In this document: positions 15,133 through 23,013 of the stretch, piece after piece | Layout: each line of letters begins with the position of its first letter | Position numbering within the stretch: the stretch's first letter is position 1 | Assembly (NCBI GenBank): GCA_035319125.1 | Contig: DATHDG010000034.1 | Location: 1 to 64,000 of the forward strand | Reading direction: 5' to 3' | Source: Fen-1308 sp035319125 | GTDB taxonomy: Bacteria; Nitrospirota; Thermodesulfovibrionia; Thermodesulfovibrionales; Dissulfurispiraceae | Length of the DNA: 64,000 nucleotides | The notes under the pieces: model-generated | Told to the model about the DNA's origin: nothing | Seen by the model: the letters and a program-made list of their open reading frames with translations, nothing else | Databases searched by the model: none | Translations under genes and position numbers: made by a program

Positions 15133-16517
15133 ATAATTTTATATTCCTTCATCTTCTTGCTCAACGTATTGCGGTTAATACCTAATATTCTTGCAGCGGC
15201 AACCTGGTTGCCCTCGGTTTCATTAAGCACAATACTGAAAAGTGCCTTCTCCACCTCAGAAACCACTGTTTCATAAAGGTTAGACTTGTCAAGTTTTTTC
15301 ATCTCGGCAAGAAACCCGTTCAGTTTTTCCTCGAGAAATTCCTTGACAGAGCATGAATTGTAATCGTTGCTGAAAAGGTCTCTTCTTTCAATAACGCTGT
15401 CTCTGGACAATATGGAAGTTCGTTTGACAGTATTTTCGAGTTCCCTGACATTTCCCGGCCAATCGTACTGCGCAAGCGCCTTCTCGGCATCCTTCGAAAA
15501 GTCTTTCGGAGGAAGCTCGAACGTCCTTACCGACTCTTTCAAGAAGTGACGGGCCAGCGGCACAATATCATCCCTGCGATCCCTTAGCGGAGGTACTCTT
15601 ATCTCTATTACATTAAACCTGTAGTATAAATCCTCTCTGAACTGTCCGCCCCTTATACGTGCCAGCAGATCCTTGTTAGTGGCGCCTATGATGCGAACGT
15701 CTGCTTTGACAATCTTGCTGCTGCCCAGAGGGCTGTATTCCTTCTCCTGCAGAAATCTCAGCAGTTTTGCCTGAAGATCAATGTTCAGCTCGGATATTTC
15801 ATCAAGAAACAGTGTGCCTACATCGGCAGCCTGTATCTTGCCTGTGGTCTTTTCAGAGGCTCCCGTGAAAGCGCCTTTTTCCCAGCCGAAAAGTTCGGCT
15901 TCAAGCAGCTCCCCTGGAATAGAGGCGGAGTTTATAGCTACAAATGGCCCAAATTTGCGTCTGCTGTTGTTGTGGATTGCCCGGGCAACAAGCTCCTTGC
16001 CTGTGCCGCTCTCGCCAGATATCAGGACAGTAACGTCTTTTGTAGCAACACGGCCTATCTCTTTGAACAGCTTCATCATGCCCTTGCTTTTGCCGACGAT
16101 CTCAGAGCTCTTTGTTTCCTCTTTGGTCTGTCTCAGCTTGAGCAGTTCCTCACGCATTGAGATGTCCCGAAACGCCTTTTCTACTACAATCTTCAATTCA
16201 TCTATATCGAAAGGCTTTTCCAGATAGTCATATGCACCTTCTTTCATTGCCTCTACTGCGCTTTCCATCCTGCCATGGGCTGTGACAATAATAACGAGAG
16301 CGTTGGGATTAAAAATACGTATCTCCTGAAGGGCTTCTATACCGTTGCCATCAGGCAGCATAAGATCGAGCAATATAAGATTAAATTTGTCGAGAGTCTT
16401 CAGACCTGTCTTGATGGTTGTCTTGACAACAACGTCATAGCCGAGCGGTTCCAGTGTTTTCCTAATGACCCAGGCAACGCTCTCTTCGTCATCGATAACG
16501 AGTATCTTCTTGTCCAT
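15129..16517 (-). CDS. NtrC-family sigma-54-dependent response regulator
   Basis: The 462-residue protein has a receiver domain (residues 3-118, phosphoacceptor in LLDLMLPD near 54, KPF near 103), an AAA+ sigma-54 activator domain with Walker A GESGTGKE near 168, the GAFTGA loop near 218 that contacts sigma-54, Walker B LFLDEI near 240 and arginine fingers, and a C-terminal Fis-type helix-turn-helix (AARILGINRNTLSKKMKEY). It is paired with the NtrB-like kinase 20 bp upstream. NtrC (nitrogen control) is the closest architecture, but no glnA or glnK neighbours confirm it. Confidence 0.85.
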   Translation of the reverse strand: MDKKILVIDDEESVAWVIRKTLEPLGYDVVVKTTIKTGLKTLDKFNLILLDLMLPDGNGIEALQEIRIFNPNALVIIVTAHGRMESAVEAMKEGAYDYLEKPFDIDELKIVVEKAFRDISMREELLKLRQTKEETKSSEIVGKSKGMMKLFKEIGRVATKDVTVLISGESGTGKELVARAIHNNSRRKFGPFVAINSASIPGELLEAELFGWEKGAFTGASEKTTGKIQAADVGTLFLDEISELNIDLQAKLLRFLQEKEYSPLGSSKIVKADVRIIGATNKDLLARIRGGQFREDLYYRFNVIEIRVPPLRDRRDDIVPLARHFLKESVRTFELPPKDFSKDAEKALAQYDWPGNVRELENTVKRTSILSRDSVIERRDLFSNDYNSCSVKEFLEEKLNGFLAEMKKLDKSNLYETVVSEVEKALFSIVLNETEGNQVAAARILGINRNTLSKKMKEYKII

Positions 16518-16537
16518 ATTCTCGTATTATATGTGTA

Positions 16538-17623
16538 CTATAATTCTTGAGTACTGGTGGGCGGTAGTGGTAGATACACGCTGAATACAGAACCGTCTCC
16601 GACTGAACTTTTCACCTTAATGATCCCGCCATGGTCTTTTATGATCTTTTTTGAGAGGGCAAGCCCAAGGCCGCTGCCTTTTTCCTTTTTCGTATAGAGA
16701 GGTAGAAAAATCCTGCCTATTTCATCCCTGCTGAGGCCTATCCCTGAATCCTGAAAATTGATCACAACCCACCGTCGCTTCCTGGTTCGCTTTCTGCTGC
16801 CTGGCACTGAGTCGTCATATATTAACACATATTCGTTCGACGGTCTCGTGGAAATACTGAGGCTTCTGTCATGCTTCACTGTTTCTGTCGCCTCAACTGC
16901 GTTCTTGATCAGATTGATGAACACCTGCATGAGCTTTCCTTCATCACCCGGAATATACGGCAGGCTGGGATCATAAGATTTTTCAACACAAATAGCCCGC
17001 TCCTTTAGAGCTGGATCCATTACTTTAAGGGCATGTTCTATTACCTCATGAATATTTAACTGATGAAAGCGGGGCAACCTGGTCATTGTCAGATATCCTT
17101 GAAGAACTGCGTTCAGACGGTCAGCTTCCTTCAGAATGAGGTTGACACACTCCCCTTCGGCATCGCCTGGAGAAGACTTCAAAATCTGTGCAGCCCCTTT
17201 AATTCCGCTAAGCGGGTTCTTTATTTCATGGGCAAGCGAGCCTAGCAGATAAAGCAGGTGGTCGAACTGGTAGTCTTCTTTTTCAGTCAGGGAAACATTC
17301 TCCCTGATAGAAAAAATTACACCTTCCAGACTGTTGGATGAATAAAAAGGTGCTATGTGAAGATCGACGTTGACGACCCTTCCTATATCTAATTCCATTT
17401 CCTTACAGTTATAAAGCCTGCCCTCAACCAAAGTTTTTTGAAAAAGCATCTCAATCTCATCGTTGCCGCTAAATAAATGCCCTAGCGGCAAATTTCTTAT
17501 TTCTCTGAGTCCCCTGCCAAAAAACTCCTCTCCGGCCTTATTGATAAAGACAAGCCTCCCCTTGGTATCAAACAGGCAGACAGCTTCGTCCAGATTATTT
17601 ATCAATCCTTCAAGTGATACCAT
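16538..17623 (-). CDS. NtrB-like PAS sensor histidine kinase
   Basis: This 361-residue, apparently cytoplasmic kinase has an N-terminal PAS domain (about 1-110), the phosphoacceptor motif SLAHEIKNPLSG near 133, and a HATPase domain with the N box INLIKNAVEA, the G1 box DSGIGLS and the G2 box GSGLGLALSKKI. The lack of membrane helices and the domain order match NtrB. It lies 20 bp before the NtrC-like regulator and 4 bp after nadD on the same strand. Confidence 0.83.
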   Translation of the reverse strand: MVSLEGLINNLDEAVCLFDTKGRLVFINKAGEEFFGRGLREIRNLPLGHLFSGNDEIEMLFQKTLVEGRLYNCKEMELDIGRVVNVDLHIAPFYSSNSLEGVIFSIRENVSLTEKEDYQFDHLLYLLGSLAHEIKNPLSGIKGAAQILKSSPGDAEGECVNLILKEADRLNAVLQGYLTMTRLPRFHQLNIHEVIEHALKVMDPALKERAICVEKSYDPSLPYIPGDEGKLMQVFINLIKNAVEATETVKHDRSLSISTRPSNEYVLIYDDSVPGSRKRTRKRRWVVINFQDSGIGLSRDEIGRIFLPLYTKKEKGSGLGLALSKKIIKDHGGIIKVKSSVGDGSVFSVYLPLPPTSTQEL

Positions 17624-17627
17624 ATTA

Positions 17628-18263
17628 TCAGCAGTATAAATTATGAGAATAAATAAACTGTTCGACAGATTCAGGCAGAAGATATTTGATGCTCATCCTT
17701 TTTTGAACAAGTTGCCTGATAGCCGTAGAGGATATGTCGACGCCGCTGACCCTGGCCACATAAGACTGCAATCCGCCGCGAAGGATAAGCAAATCTATAC
17801 TCGTATTGTCAGAAGGTCGTATGGCTTCAACATATGGTGACGCAGCCAGCTCAGATACATTGCTTCCAGGTCTGGTAACAACGACAAAACTAACTTGTGA
17901 GACTAGACGGCTGGGCTCCTTCCAGTGAGGCAGATCCATAAATGCATCAATGCCTAAAATTAAAAAAAGTTTATCATCAGGATATAAACAGCGCAATCTG
18001 TCGATTGTGCTGATGGTATAAGATTTTTCATCATTCCTCATTTCAATGTCTGAAACCATAAAGTCACTATTGGAAGTCGTGGCAAGCTGGGTCATTGTGT
18101 ACCTATGAGACGCATCAGCAAGGTCTGATGCTTTAAAGGGTGGGTTGCCTGACGGAATAAATATCACTTTATCAAAGCCCAGGAATTGCCGCACTTCCTC
18201 AACTGCGCGCAAATGCCCATAATGAATCGGATTGAAGGTTCCGCCGAATATTCCAAACCTCAT
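17628..18263 (-). CDS. nadD: Nicotinate-nucleotide adenylyltransferase
   Basis: The 211-residue protein begins MRFGIFGGTFNPIHYGHL, the nucleotidyltransferase signature with the HxGH motif, and ends with SSTAIRQLVQ and the YLLPESVEQFI segment typical of NadD. It adenylates nicotinate mononucleotide in NAD synthesis. It follows proA and a small unknown gene, a common placement (proA-nadD) in bacteria. The 18264..18374 gap shows no feature. Confidence 0.94.
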   Translation of the reverse strand: MRFGIFGGTFNPIHYGHLRAVEEVRQFLGFDKVIFIPSGNPPFKASDLADASHRYTMTQLATTSNSDFMVSDIEMRNDEKSYTISTIDRLRCLYPDDKLFLILGIDAFMDLPHWKEPSRLVSQVSFVVVTRPGSNVSELAASPYVEAIRPSDNTSIDLLILRGGLQSYVARVSGVDISSTAIRQLVQKRMSIKYLLPESVEQFIYSHNLYC

Positions 18264-18374
18264 CGCCGGTTCATGCTAAAGACTATGACTAACACTATCG
18301 CTTAAGCCGCAGCGCTTCATGAATACAGCTTGTGCGTTACAGCAAGCCACTCGCGCTGATCTTTTTAATGTGGA

Positions 18375-18653
18375 CTATAGTCCCATTTTTCCCAAGGCAT
18401 CCTCACCACGGCTTTTAGCCGCTGGAGCATCCTCCGGCAGATAAAGCATAACGCCGCCTTTGACAGGTCTGATGACAATCTTGCTTTCTGAAGCAAGCTG
18501 ATTTGTGACCTTTATCGGGTCTTCACCATCATAATATTTCTTAAAGGCTTCATTGAATCCGGAATAGACTGTATGTATACCCTTAAATCCCTCTTTCCTG
18601 AGACTCACAATAGCTTTCTTGATAAACTCTTCGTAACTAAGCTTTTCAGGCAT
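18375..18653 (-). CDS. Conserved small protein of unknown function
   Basis: I do not recognise this 92-residue protein. It is soluble, with a mixed charged N-terminal half (EEFIKKAIVSLRKEGFKG) and a C-terminal half (NQLASESKIVIRPVKGGVMLYLPED) that looks like a small winged-helix or regulatory fold: a helix followed by a beta hairpin. It has its own start 31 bp after proA and is followed by nadD on the same strand, so it is probably co-transcribed with both. The intact frame and neighbour-like codon use support a real gene. Confidence 0.6.
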   Translation of the reverse strand: MPEKLSYEEFIKKAIVSLRKEGFKGIHTVYSGFNEAFKKYYDGEDPIKVTNQLASESKIVIRPVKGGVMLYLPEDAPAAKSRGEDALGKMGL

Positions 18654-18684
18654 GGCCCTATTCCTCCTTTTTTTGTCCCATCAG

Positions 18685-19941
18685 TTATTCCCTGAGCTGC
18701 CCATGACCGAACACGACAAACTTGTTGCATGTCAGTTCTTCAAGCCCCATGGGCCCCCGGGCATGTATTTTGTCGGTAGATATGCCTATCTCGGCACCCA
18801 AACCGAACTGGTATCCATCATTCAGGCGCGTGGAAGCGTTGACGAATACAGCCGCTGAATCGACCTCTCGCAAAAACCGTGTAGCTTTTTCGTAATCGTT
18901 CGTCACGATAGCATCAGAATGTGCGGAGCCATATTTAGCAATATGGTCAATAGCCTCTTCCATATCTCTGACGATCTTGATATTAAGGATAAGATCAAGG
19001 TATTCCTTCATAAAGTCATCTTCTGAAACTTCCTTGACGTCAGCCGAAATAGCCTTAGTCTCACTACACCCGTAAAGTACCACTCCGGCTTTCCGAAAGC
19101 GGTCTGTCATTCCGGGAATAAATTTATTGGCTATAGCCTTGTCTACAAGCATTGTCTCCATGGCATTGCAAGTTCCAGGTCTTTGGACTTTTGCATTGAA
19201 GCAAATATTGGAAGCCATTTCGAGGTCTGCATCACGGTCGACAAAGACATGACAGACTCCCTTGTAATGTTTCAGCACCGGGATTCTGGAATTCTCGGTA
19301 ACAGTTCTTATGAGTCCCTCGCCACCCCGCGGGATAACAACATCTATTATGCCTTCAAGTTTAAGCATCTCAATGATTGCATCACGGTCTGGTATGTCTA
19401 TGAAGCTAATAGCTCCTTCGTGAAGGCCCTTAGCCTTGACAACCTCCCTCATTATCCTGACTATAGCCCTGTTAGAATTAATTGCCTCAGAACCGCCACG
19501 CAGGACAACTGCATTCCCTGACTTAAGACATAATCCAGTCGCGTCAGCTGTAACATTCGGCCGTGATTCATAAATAATGGCTATCACGCCGATTGGGACC
19601 TTCATTCTTCCTACTTCCATGCCATTAGGTCTTCTAACCATCCTGACAATTTCACCTACCGGATCCTGTAACTGCGCCACCTCTTCCAGCCCCTGTGACA
19701 TTTCTAATACTCTTTTTTCAGTGATAGCAAGACGGTCAATTAGAGCAGGCGATAGGCCTTTTTTCTTTGCAAATTCAATATCTTTACTATTTTCAATGAT
19801 CAGCTCGCCTGACTGATCCCTCAGTGACTCAGCAATCCTTATTAGCACCCTGTTCTTAAGTTCTGAAGAAGCCTTACCCAGGCATCTAGTACCTGCCTTG
19901 GCTTCGATTGCTTTTTGAGTCACGTAAGCCTTAATGTCCAT
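18685..19941 (-). CDS. proA: Gamma-glutamyl phosphate reductase
   Basis: ProA (418 residues) reduces gamma-glutamyl phosphate to glutamate semialdehyde in proline synthesis. It shows the family blocks VPIGVIAIIYESRPNVTAD near 108, the catalytic-cysteine segment QRPGTCNAMETMLV near 256, and FVNASTRLNDGYQFGLGAEIGIS near 352. ATG at 19941 is preferred over the earlier open-frame start at 19959 because it gives the usual N-terminus MDIKAYVTQKA with GAGG just upstream. Confidence 0.95.
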   Translation of the reverse strand: MDIKAYVTQKAIEAKAGTRCLGKASSELKNRVLIRIAESLRDQSGELIIENSKDIEFAKKKGLSPALIDRLAITEKRVLEMSQGLEEVAQLQDPVGEIVRMVRRPNGMEVGRMKVPIGVIAIIYESRPNVTADATGLCLKSGNAVVLRGGSEAINSNRAIVRIMREVVKAKGLHEGAISFIDIPDRDAIIEMLKLEGIIDVVIPRGGEGLIRTVTENSRIPVLKHYKGVCHVFVDRDADLEMASNICFNAKVQRPGTCNAMETMLVDKAIANKFIPGMTDRFRKAGVVLYGCSETKAISADVKEVSEDDFMKEYLDLILNIKIVRDMEEAIDHIAKYGSAHSDAIVTNDYEKATRFLREVDSAAVFVNASTRLNDGYQFGLGAEIGISTDKIHARGPMGLEELTCNKFVVFGHGQLRE

Positions 19942-20038
19942 ACATCCCTCGCATACCAAAACTTGATGCTTTTATAACTTAGCCTAAACCGTACGTAAAA
20001 GCAACACTTATAGCATATATTATAGCAATAGCCCCAGG

Positions 20039-20067
20039 TTGAACAAGAAGTGCGTATTTGTTATATT
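20039..20067 (+). promoter_or_regulatory. Promoter of ferredoxin gene
   Basis: TTGAAC (20039..20044) and TATATT (20062..20067) are separated by exactly 17 bases, 30 bases before the ferredoxin ATG. Both boxes are close to the housekeeping consensus. Confidence 0.6.
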
Positions 20068-20096
20068 GTATTTATTATGATAGGATGGAGGGGTTT

Positions 20097-20279
20097 ATGT
20101 CGACACCGGTAGTTGATTTTGATCTTTGCATTGGCTGCGGATCGTGCGTGGAGCTATGCCCGGAGGTCTTTGAATTGCGTGACGATAAAGCGTGGGTTAT
20201 TGGCCCGGGTAAATGTGACACTTGTGATTGCGAAGAAGCTATGAACGTATGTCCTGTTGAAGCAATAAAGCTGGAATAA
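20097..20279 (+). CDS. Small 4Fe-4S ferredoxin
   Basis: The 60-residue protein has the cluster motif CIGCGSCVELCP at residues 10-21 and a distal CP (MNVCPVEAI) near 53. The second half has CDTCDC instead of a full CxxCxxC motif, as in monocluster ferredoxins with a vestigial second site. It is a soluble electron carrier. ATG at 20097 is chosen because GGAGGGG lies four bases upstream. The gene stands alone between promoter and terminator, convergent with the Nudix gene. Confidence 0.9.
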   Translation: MSTPVVDFDLCIGCGSCVELCPEVFELRDDKAWVIGPGKCDTCDCEEAMNVCPVEAIKLE

Positions 20280-20293
20280 GGGGTTAAAATACC

Positions 20294-20317
20294 AGGGCGG
20301 CTGTTCTCAGCCGTCCT
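20294..20317 (+). terminator. Terminator between ferredoxin and Nudix genes
   Basis: AGGGCGGCTG and CAGCCGTCCT form a 10-bp stem with one G-U and a TTCT loop, followed by GAGTCTTTCTT. It sits between two converging genes and may serve both directions. Confidence 0.65.
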
Positions 20318-20326
20318 GAGTCTTTC

Positions 20327-20911
20327 TTACAAATTGTCAATCCTCTTCTGGGCAAGTTCTATAAAGCCATAAATTTTCAGGTCAACCACATCACCTTTTA
20401 TCAGGTATTGGCTGATTGTTTCATAGGCAGACATTATTGGACTTTTAATCACTTCAATATCTTCAGTCTCTTCAATAGGAAATCTTTCCCTCAGGGCCGC
20501 CGATGCAAGTACTGCTTTTTTCGCAAGATATACGGTCAGGACTTCAGTAGAGAGCCCGGATGAAACAGGCCCTTCCGCCAGAAGTTTGAACTCATCGCTT
20601 ACATATCCTGTCTCTTCGATCAGCTCACGCCGAGCTGCCTCAACAAGACTCTCGCCCTTGTCGTTCAATCCTGCCGGGAATTCGATGACATATTTGTTCA
20701 GTGCCGGCCTGAATTGACGAATCATCAATAATTCGCCCTTTTCTGTAACAGGAATTACCGCTACAATCCCGTCGCAACTGACCCTTTCAACAGCCTCCCA
20801 ACGCCGCATGTTGCCGCTATCATCACAGTATTCAAGCAGGACGACCCTAATGAAGTTTCCTTCCCAAGCTGTCTTCTTATTTACGATATTAAACGACTTT
20901 CGTTCAGCCAT
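20327..20911 (-). CDS. ADP-ribose pyrophosphatase-like Nudix hydrolase
   Basis: The 194-residue protein has a full Nudix box (GLNDKGESLVEAARRELIEETGY) near 80, and an N-terminal segment WEAVERVSCDGIVAVIP typical of the ADP-ribose pyrophosphatase group (NudF-like). It probably hydrolyses ADP-ribose or related nucleoside diphosphate sugars. It forms a minus-strand run with HIT and hisI. Confidence 0.83.
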   Translation of the reverse strand: MAERKSFNIVNKKTAWEGNFIRVVLLEYCDDSGNMRRWEAVERVSCDGIVAVIPVTEKGELLMIRQFRPALNKYVIEFPAGLNDKGESLVEAARRELIEETGYVSDEFKLLAEGPVSSGLSTEVLTVYLAKKAVLASAALRERFPIEETEDIEVIKSPIMSAYETISQYLIKGDVVDLKIYGFIELAQKRIDNL

Positions 20912-20952
20912 ATACTCACTAAAGCACCTTTCAAATAATGATTGTAACTAGC

Positions 20953-21297
20953 CTATCCGGGGGGCCAGCGCATCTGTCGACCTCCTAACAGATGCAAATG
21001 GATATGATAAATAGTCTGACCGCCGTCAGGATTGCAGTTGTTTACTATCCTGAAACCTTTGTCCGCAATGCCTTTATCAACAGCTATCTTATTGGCGATT
21101 TGCAGCATGCGGCCTAAAACCGAGGCATCCTCGTCTGTAATATCAAGAAGAGACGGTATATGTTTCTTTGGAATTATGAGCGTATGCACCGGCGCCTGCG
21201 GGTTAATGTCTTCAAATGCCACAATAGCATCGTCTTCATAGACAACCCTTGCCGGTCTCTGTCTCTGCACTATCCTGCAGAAAACGCAATTTTGCAT
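20953..21297 (-). CDS. HIT-family (HinT-like) nucleotide hydrolase
   Basis: The 114-residue protein has the histidine triad HIHLHLLGG near 98 and the HinT N-terminus NCVFCRIVQ with VYEDDAIVAFEDINPQAP. HinT proteins hydrolyse adenosine phosphoramidates and acyl-adenylates. The two N-terminal cysteines could bind zinc, as in some homologues. Confidence 0.9.
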   Translation of the reverse strand: MQNCVFCRIVQRQRPARVVYEDDAIVAFEDINPQAPVHTLIIPKKHIPSLLDITDEDASVLGRMLQIANKIAVDKGIADKGFRIVNNCNPDGGQTIYHIHLHLLGGRQMRWPPG

Positions 21298-21348
21298 ATG
21301 ACATCTCTCCGTCTATAATTCTTCTGAAGGGCGTCGTTTATTGCGAAA

Positions 21349-21669
21349 CTACATTTGAATTCTGGTATAGAAGCATGTACGGTTTCCAGTATGGCAAGCG
21401 CCTACTCCATGTTGTTTAACCTTGATCAATAAAGTATCTGCATCGCAGTCAAAAAAAACCTCCTTAACTTCCTGAACAGCTCCGGATGTCTCACCTTTTT
21501 TCCAGTACTTTTGGCGCGATCTAGACCAAAAGTGAGTAAAACCGCTCTCCAGTGTCTGCTTCAAAGAGGTTTCGTTCATGTATGCCATCATCAGGACATC
21601 TCCGTTTTCTGAATCCTGAATGATGGCCGGGATCAGTCCCTTCTCGTCATACTTCAATTTGGGCAGCAT
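21349..21669 (-). CDS. hisI: Phosphoribosyl-AMP cyclohydrolase
   Basis: HisI (106 residues) opens the adenine ring of PR-AMP in histidine synthesis. The metal-binding and catalytic blocks are clear: MMAYMNETSLKQTLE near 27, WSRSRQKYWKKGETSG near 48, DCDADTLLIKV near 74, and GVGACHTGNRTCFY near 89. No other his gene adjoins it; hisH is 27 kb away, so the pathway genes are scattered. Confidence 0.96.
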   Translation of the reverse strand: MLPKLKYDEKGLIPAIIQDSENGDVLMMAYMNETSLKQTLESGFTHFWSRSRQKYWKKGETSGAVQEVKEVFFDCDADTLLIKVKQHGVGACHTGNRTCFYTRIQM

Positions 21670-21767
21670 ACATCCTCCTTTTATATTGAAAATGCGGAAT
21701 ACAGAAGCCGCTATCAGAGAGAAAACTATGTTTTTCTTTATCCTGACCTGCGGTATCTGCGGCCAAA

Positions 21768-22250
21768 TTAAAGCTTATATCCTATCTTTCTAAGGAATTC
21801 CTTCCTCTCAGTTTTATCCATAGCCTGCTCAACACCTTTAGGTGGATAACCGTCAACAACCCCTATGATACCATTTCCTTGCTCCGTACAAGCAACGATA
21901 ACCTCAAGCGGATTTGCTGTAGCGCAATATATATTACATACTTCCGGACATTCCTTGATTCGATTAAGCACATTGATTGGAAAAGCATCCCTGATAAGCA
22001 GGCAAAACACATGTCCAGCTCCAACTGCTTGAAGATTACTGATACAAGCGGCTGCAAGAGCATCATCATTACCTTCACTCCTGATCAAACACGGCCCGGA
22101 TGCCTCCGTGAACGCAACCCCAAACCTGGCCTGAGGAACGGAAGTAACCATTATCTCATACAAGTCCTCCGCTGTCTTTATGAAGTGTGTTTGTCCCAAG
22201 ATCACATTGCAACCCTCCGGAATGTCTATCCTGACGGCTTTAATATCCAT
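21768..22250 (-). CDS. Adenosine-specific kinase family protein
   Basis: The 160-residue protein matches the small PF04008 family across its length (start IKAVRIDIPEGCNVILGQTHF, middle GVAFTEASGPCLIRSEGND, end GIIGVVDGYPPKG). The family was named for an archaeal protein with structural hints of adenosine-specific kinase activity. The true substrate is uncertain. It stands as a single gene, divergent from the NtrYX-like operon. Confidence 0.75.
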   Translation of the reverse strand: MDIKAVRIDIPEGCNVILGQTHFIKTAEDLYEIMVTSVPQARFGVAFTEASGPCLIRSEGNDDALAAACISNLQAVGAGHVFCLLIRDAFPINVLNRIKECPEVCNIYCATANPLEVIVACTEQGNGIIGVVDGYPPKGVEQAMDKTERKEFLRKIGYKL

Positions 22251-22323
22251 AATATTCCTCCGTTTATTCTTAATATTCCTACATAATAACCGTTTTCCAG
22301 CGGAATTTCCTCACTTTGCGCTA

Positions 22324-22332
22324 TGTTATAAT
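22324..22332 (+). promoter_or_regulatory. Extended -10 promoter of the DUF4390-NtrYX-der operon
   Basis: TGTTATAAT is a perfect extended -10 (TGnTATAAT) 46 bases before the first ATG. No good -35 lies 17-18 bases upstream, which extended -10 promoters can do without. Confidence 0.55.
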
Positions 22333-22377
22333 GGAGATTAATTTATTCTTTATAAGTCAAAGGGTAATGCCCTAAAT

Positions 22378-23013
22378 ATGAAATTTTTATTTTTAATAGC
22401 ACGATGCCGCGAGTTAGGCAGAGTTCGCACGCTACTATGGGAACTAACCTTGCTGTGGGTTGTATTTATTACAGTAGCAATCATTCCCTTGACGGGCACC
22501 GCAGCAGCCTCAGAAATCGCGCCCATTGTAGTAGAGCAAGTCAACAACGAGGTAATTATAACAACCGCACTTCAGCCAGACCAAAAGCTCATTGATGATC
22601 TCGACAGCGGTCTCTCAAAGGAGCTTGTTTTTTATGTAGACCTATTTAGACATTGGCACATATGGCCAGATGAGTTTGTGTTGGGTAAAAGAATAGTGCG
22701 TGTGCTCCAGAGTGATCCGATAAAACGGGAATACATCGGCACGAGTACTGAAGGGAATGTAAGAACAATAAAACGCTTCAAAGATCTAGGCTCCATGGTT
22801 GCATGGGCCATGAACGTTTTCGATTTTAAATTGACAAATGTTAAAGCACTTGAAGCGGACGATTACTATATCAAAGTGACGGTGGAATCCAATCTGAAAA
22901 AATTGCCGCCTGTCATTGGGTATCTGCTATTCTTTACTCCTACCAAGGAGTTCAGTCTATCAAAGAACTCAAACCTCTTCAGAATCTCCGGACACGACAG
23001 AGAGGCCAGATGA
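22378..23013 (+). CDS. DUF4390 protein
   Basis: The 211-residue protein has one N-terminal hydrophobic segment (about residues 20-45), probably a signal anchor, and a soluble domain with RHWHIWPDEFVLGKRIVRVLQSDP and the end LPPVIGYLLFFTPTKEFSLSKNSNLFRI, features of DUF4390. DUF4390 genes often precede NtrY-like kinases; here it overlaps ntrY by 4 bp, so the two products probably work together at the membrane. Its function is unknown. Confidence 0.7.
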   Translation: MKFLFLIARCRELGRVRTLLWELTLLWVVFITVAIIPLTGTAAASEIAPIVVEQVNNEVIITTALQPDQKLIDDLDSGLSKELVFYVDLFRHWHIWPDEFVLGKRIVRVLQSDPIKREYIGTSTEGNVRTIKRFKDLGSMVAWAMNVFDFKLTNVKALEADDYYIKVTVESNLKKLPPVIGYLLFFTPTKEFSLSKNSNLFRISGHDREAR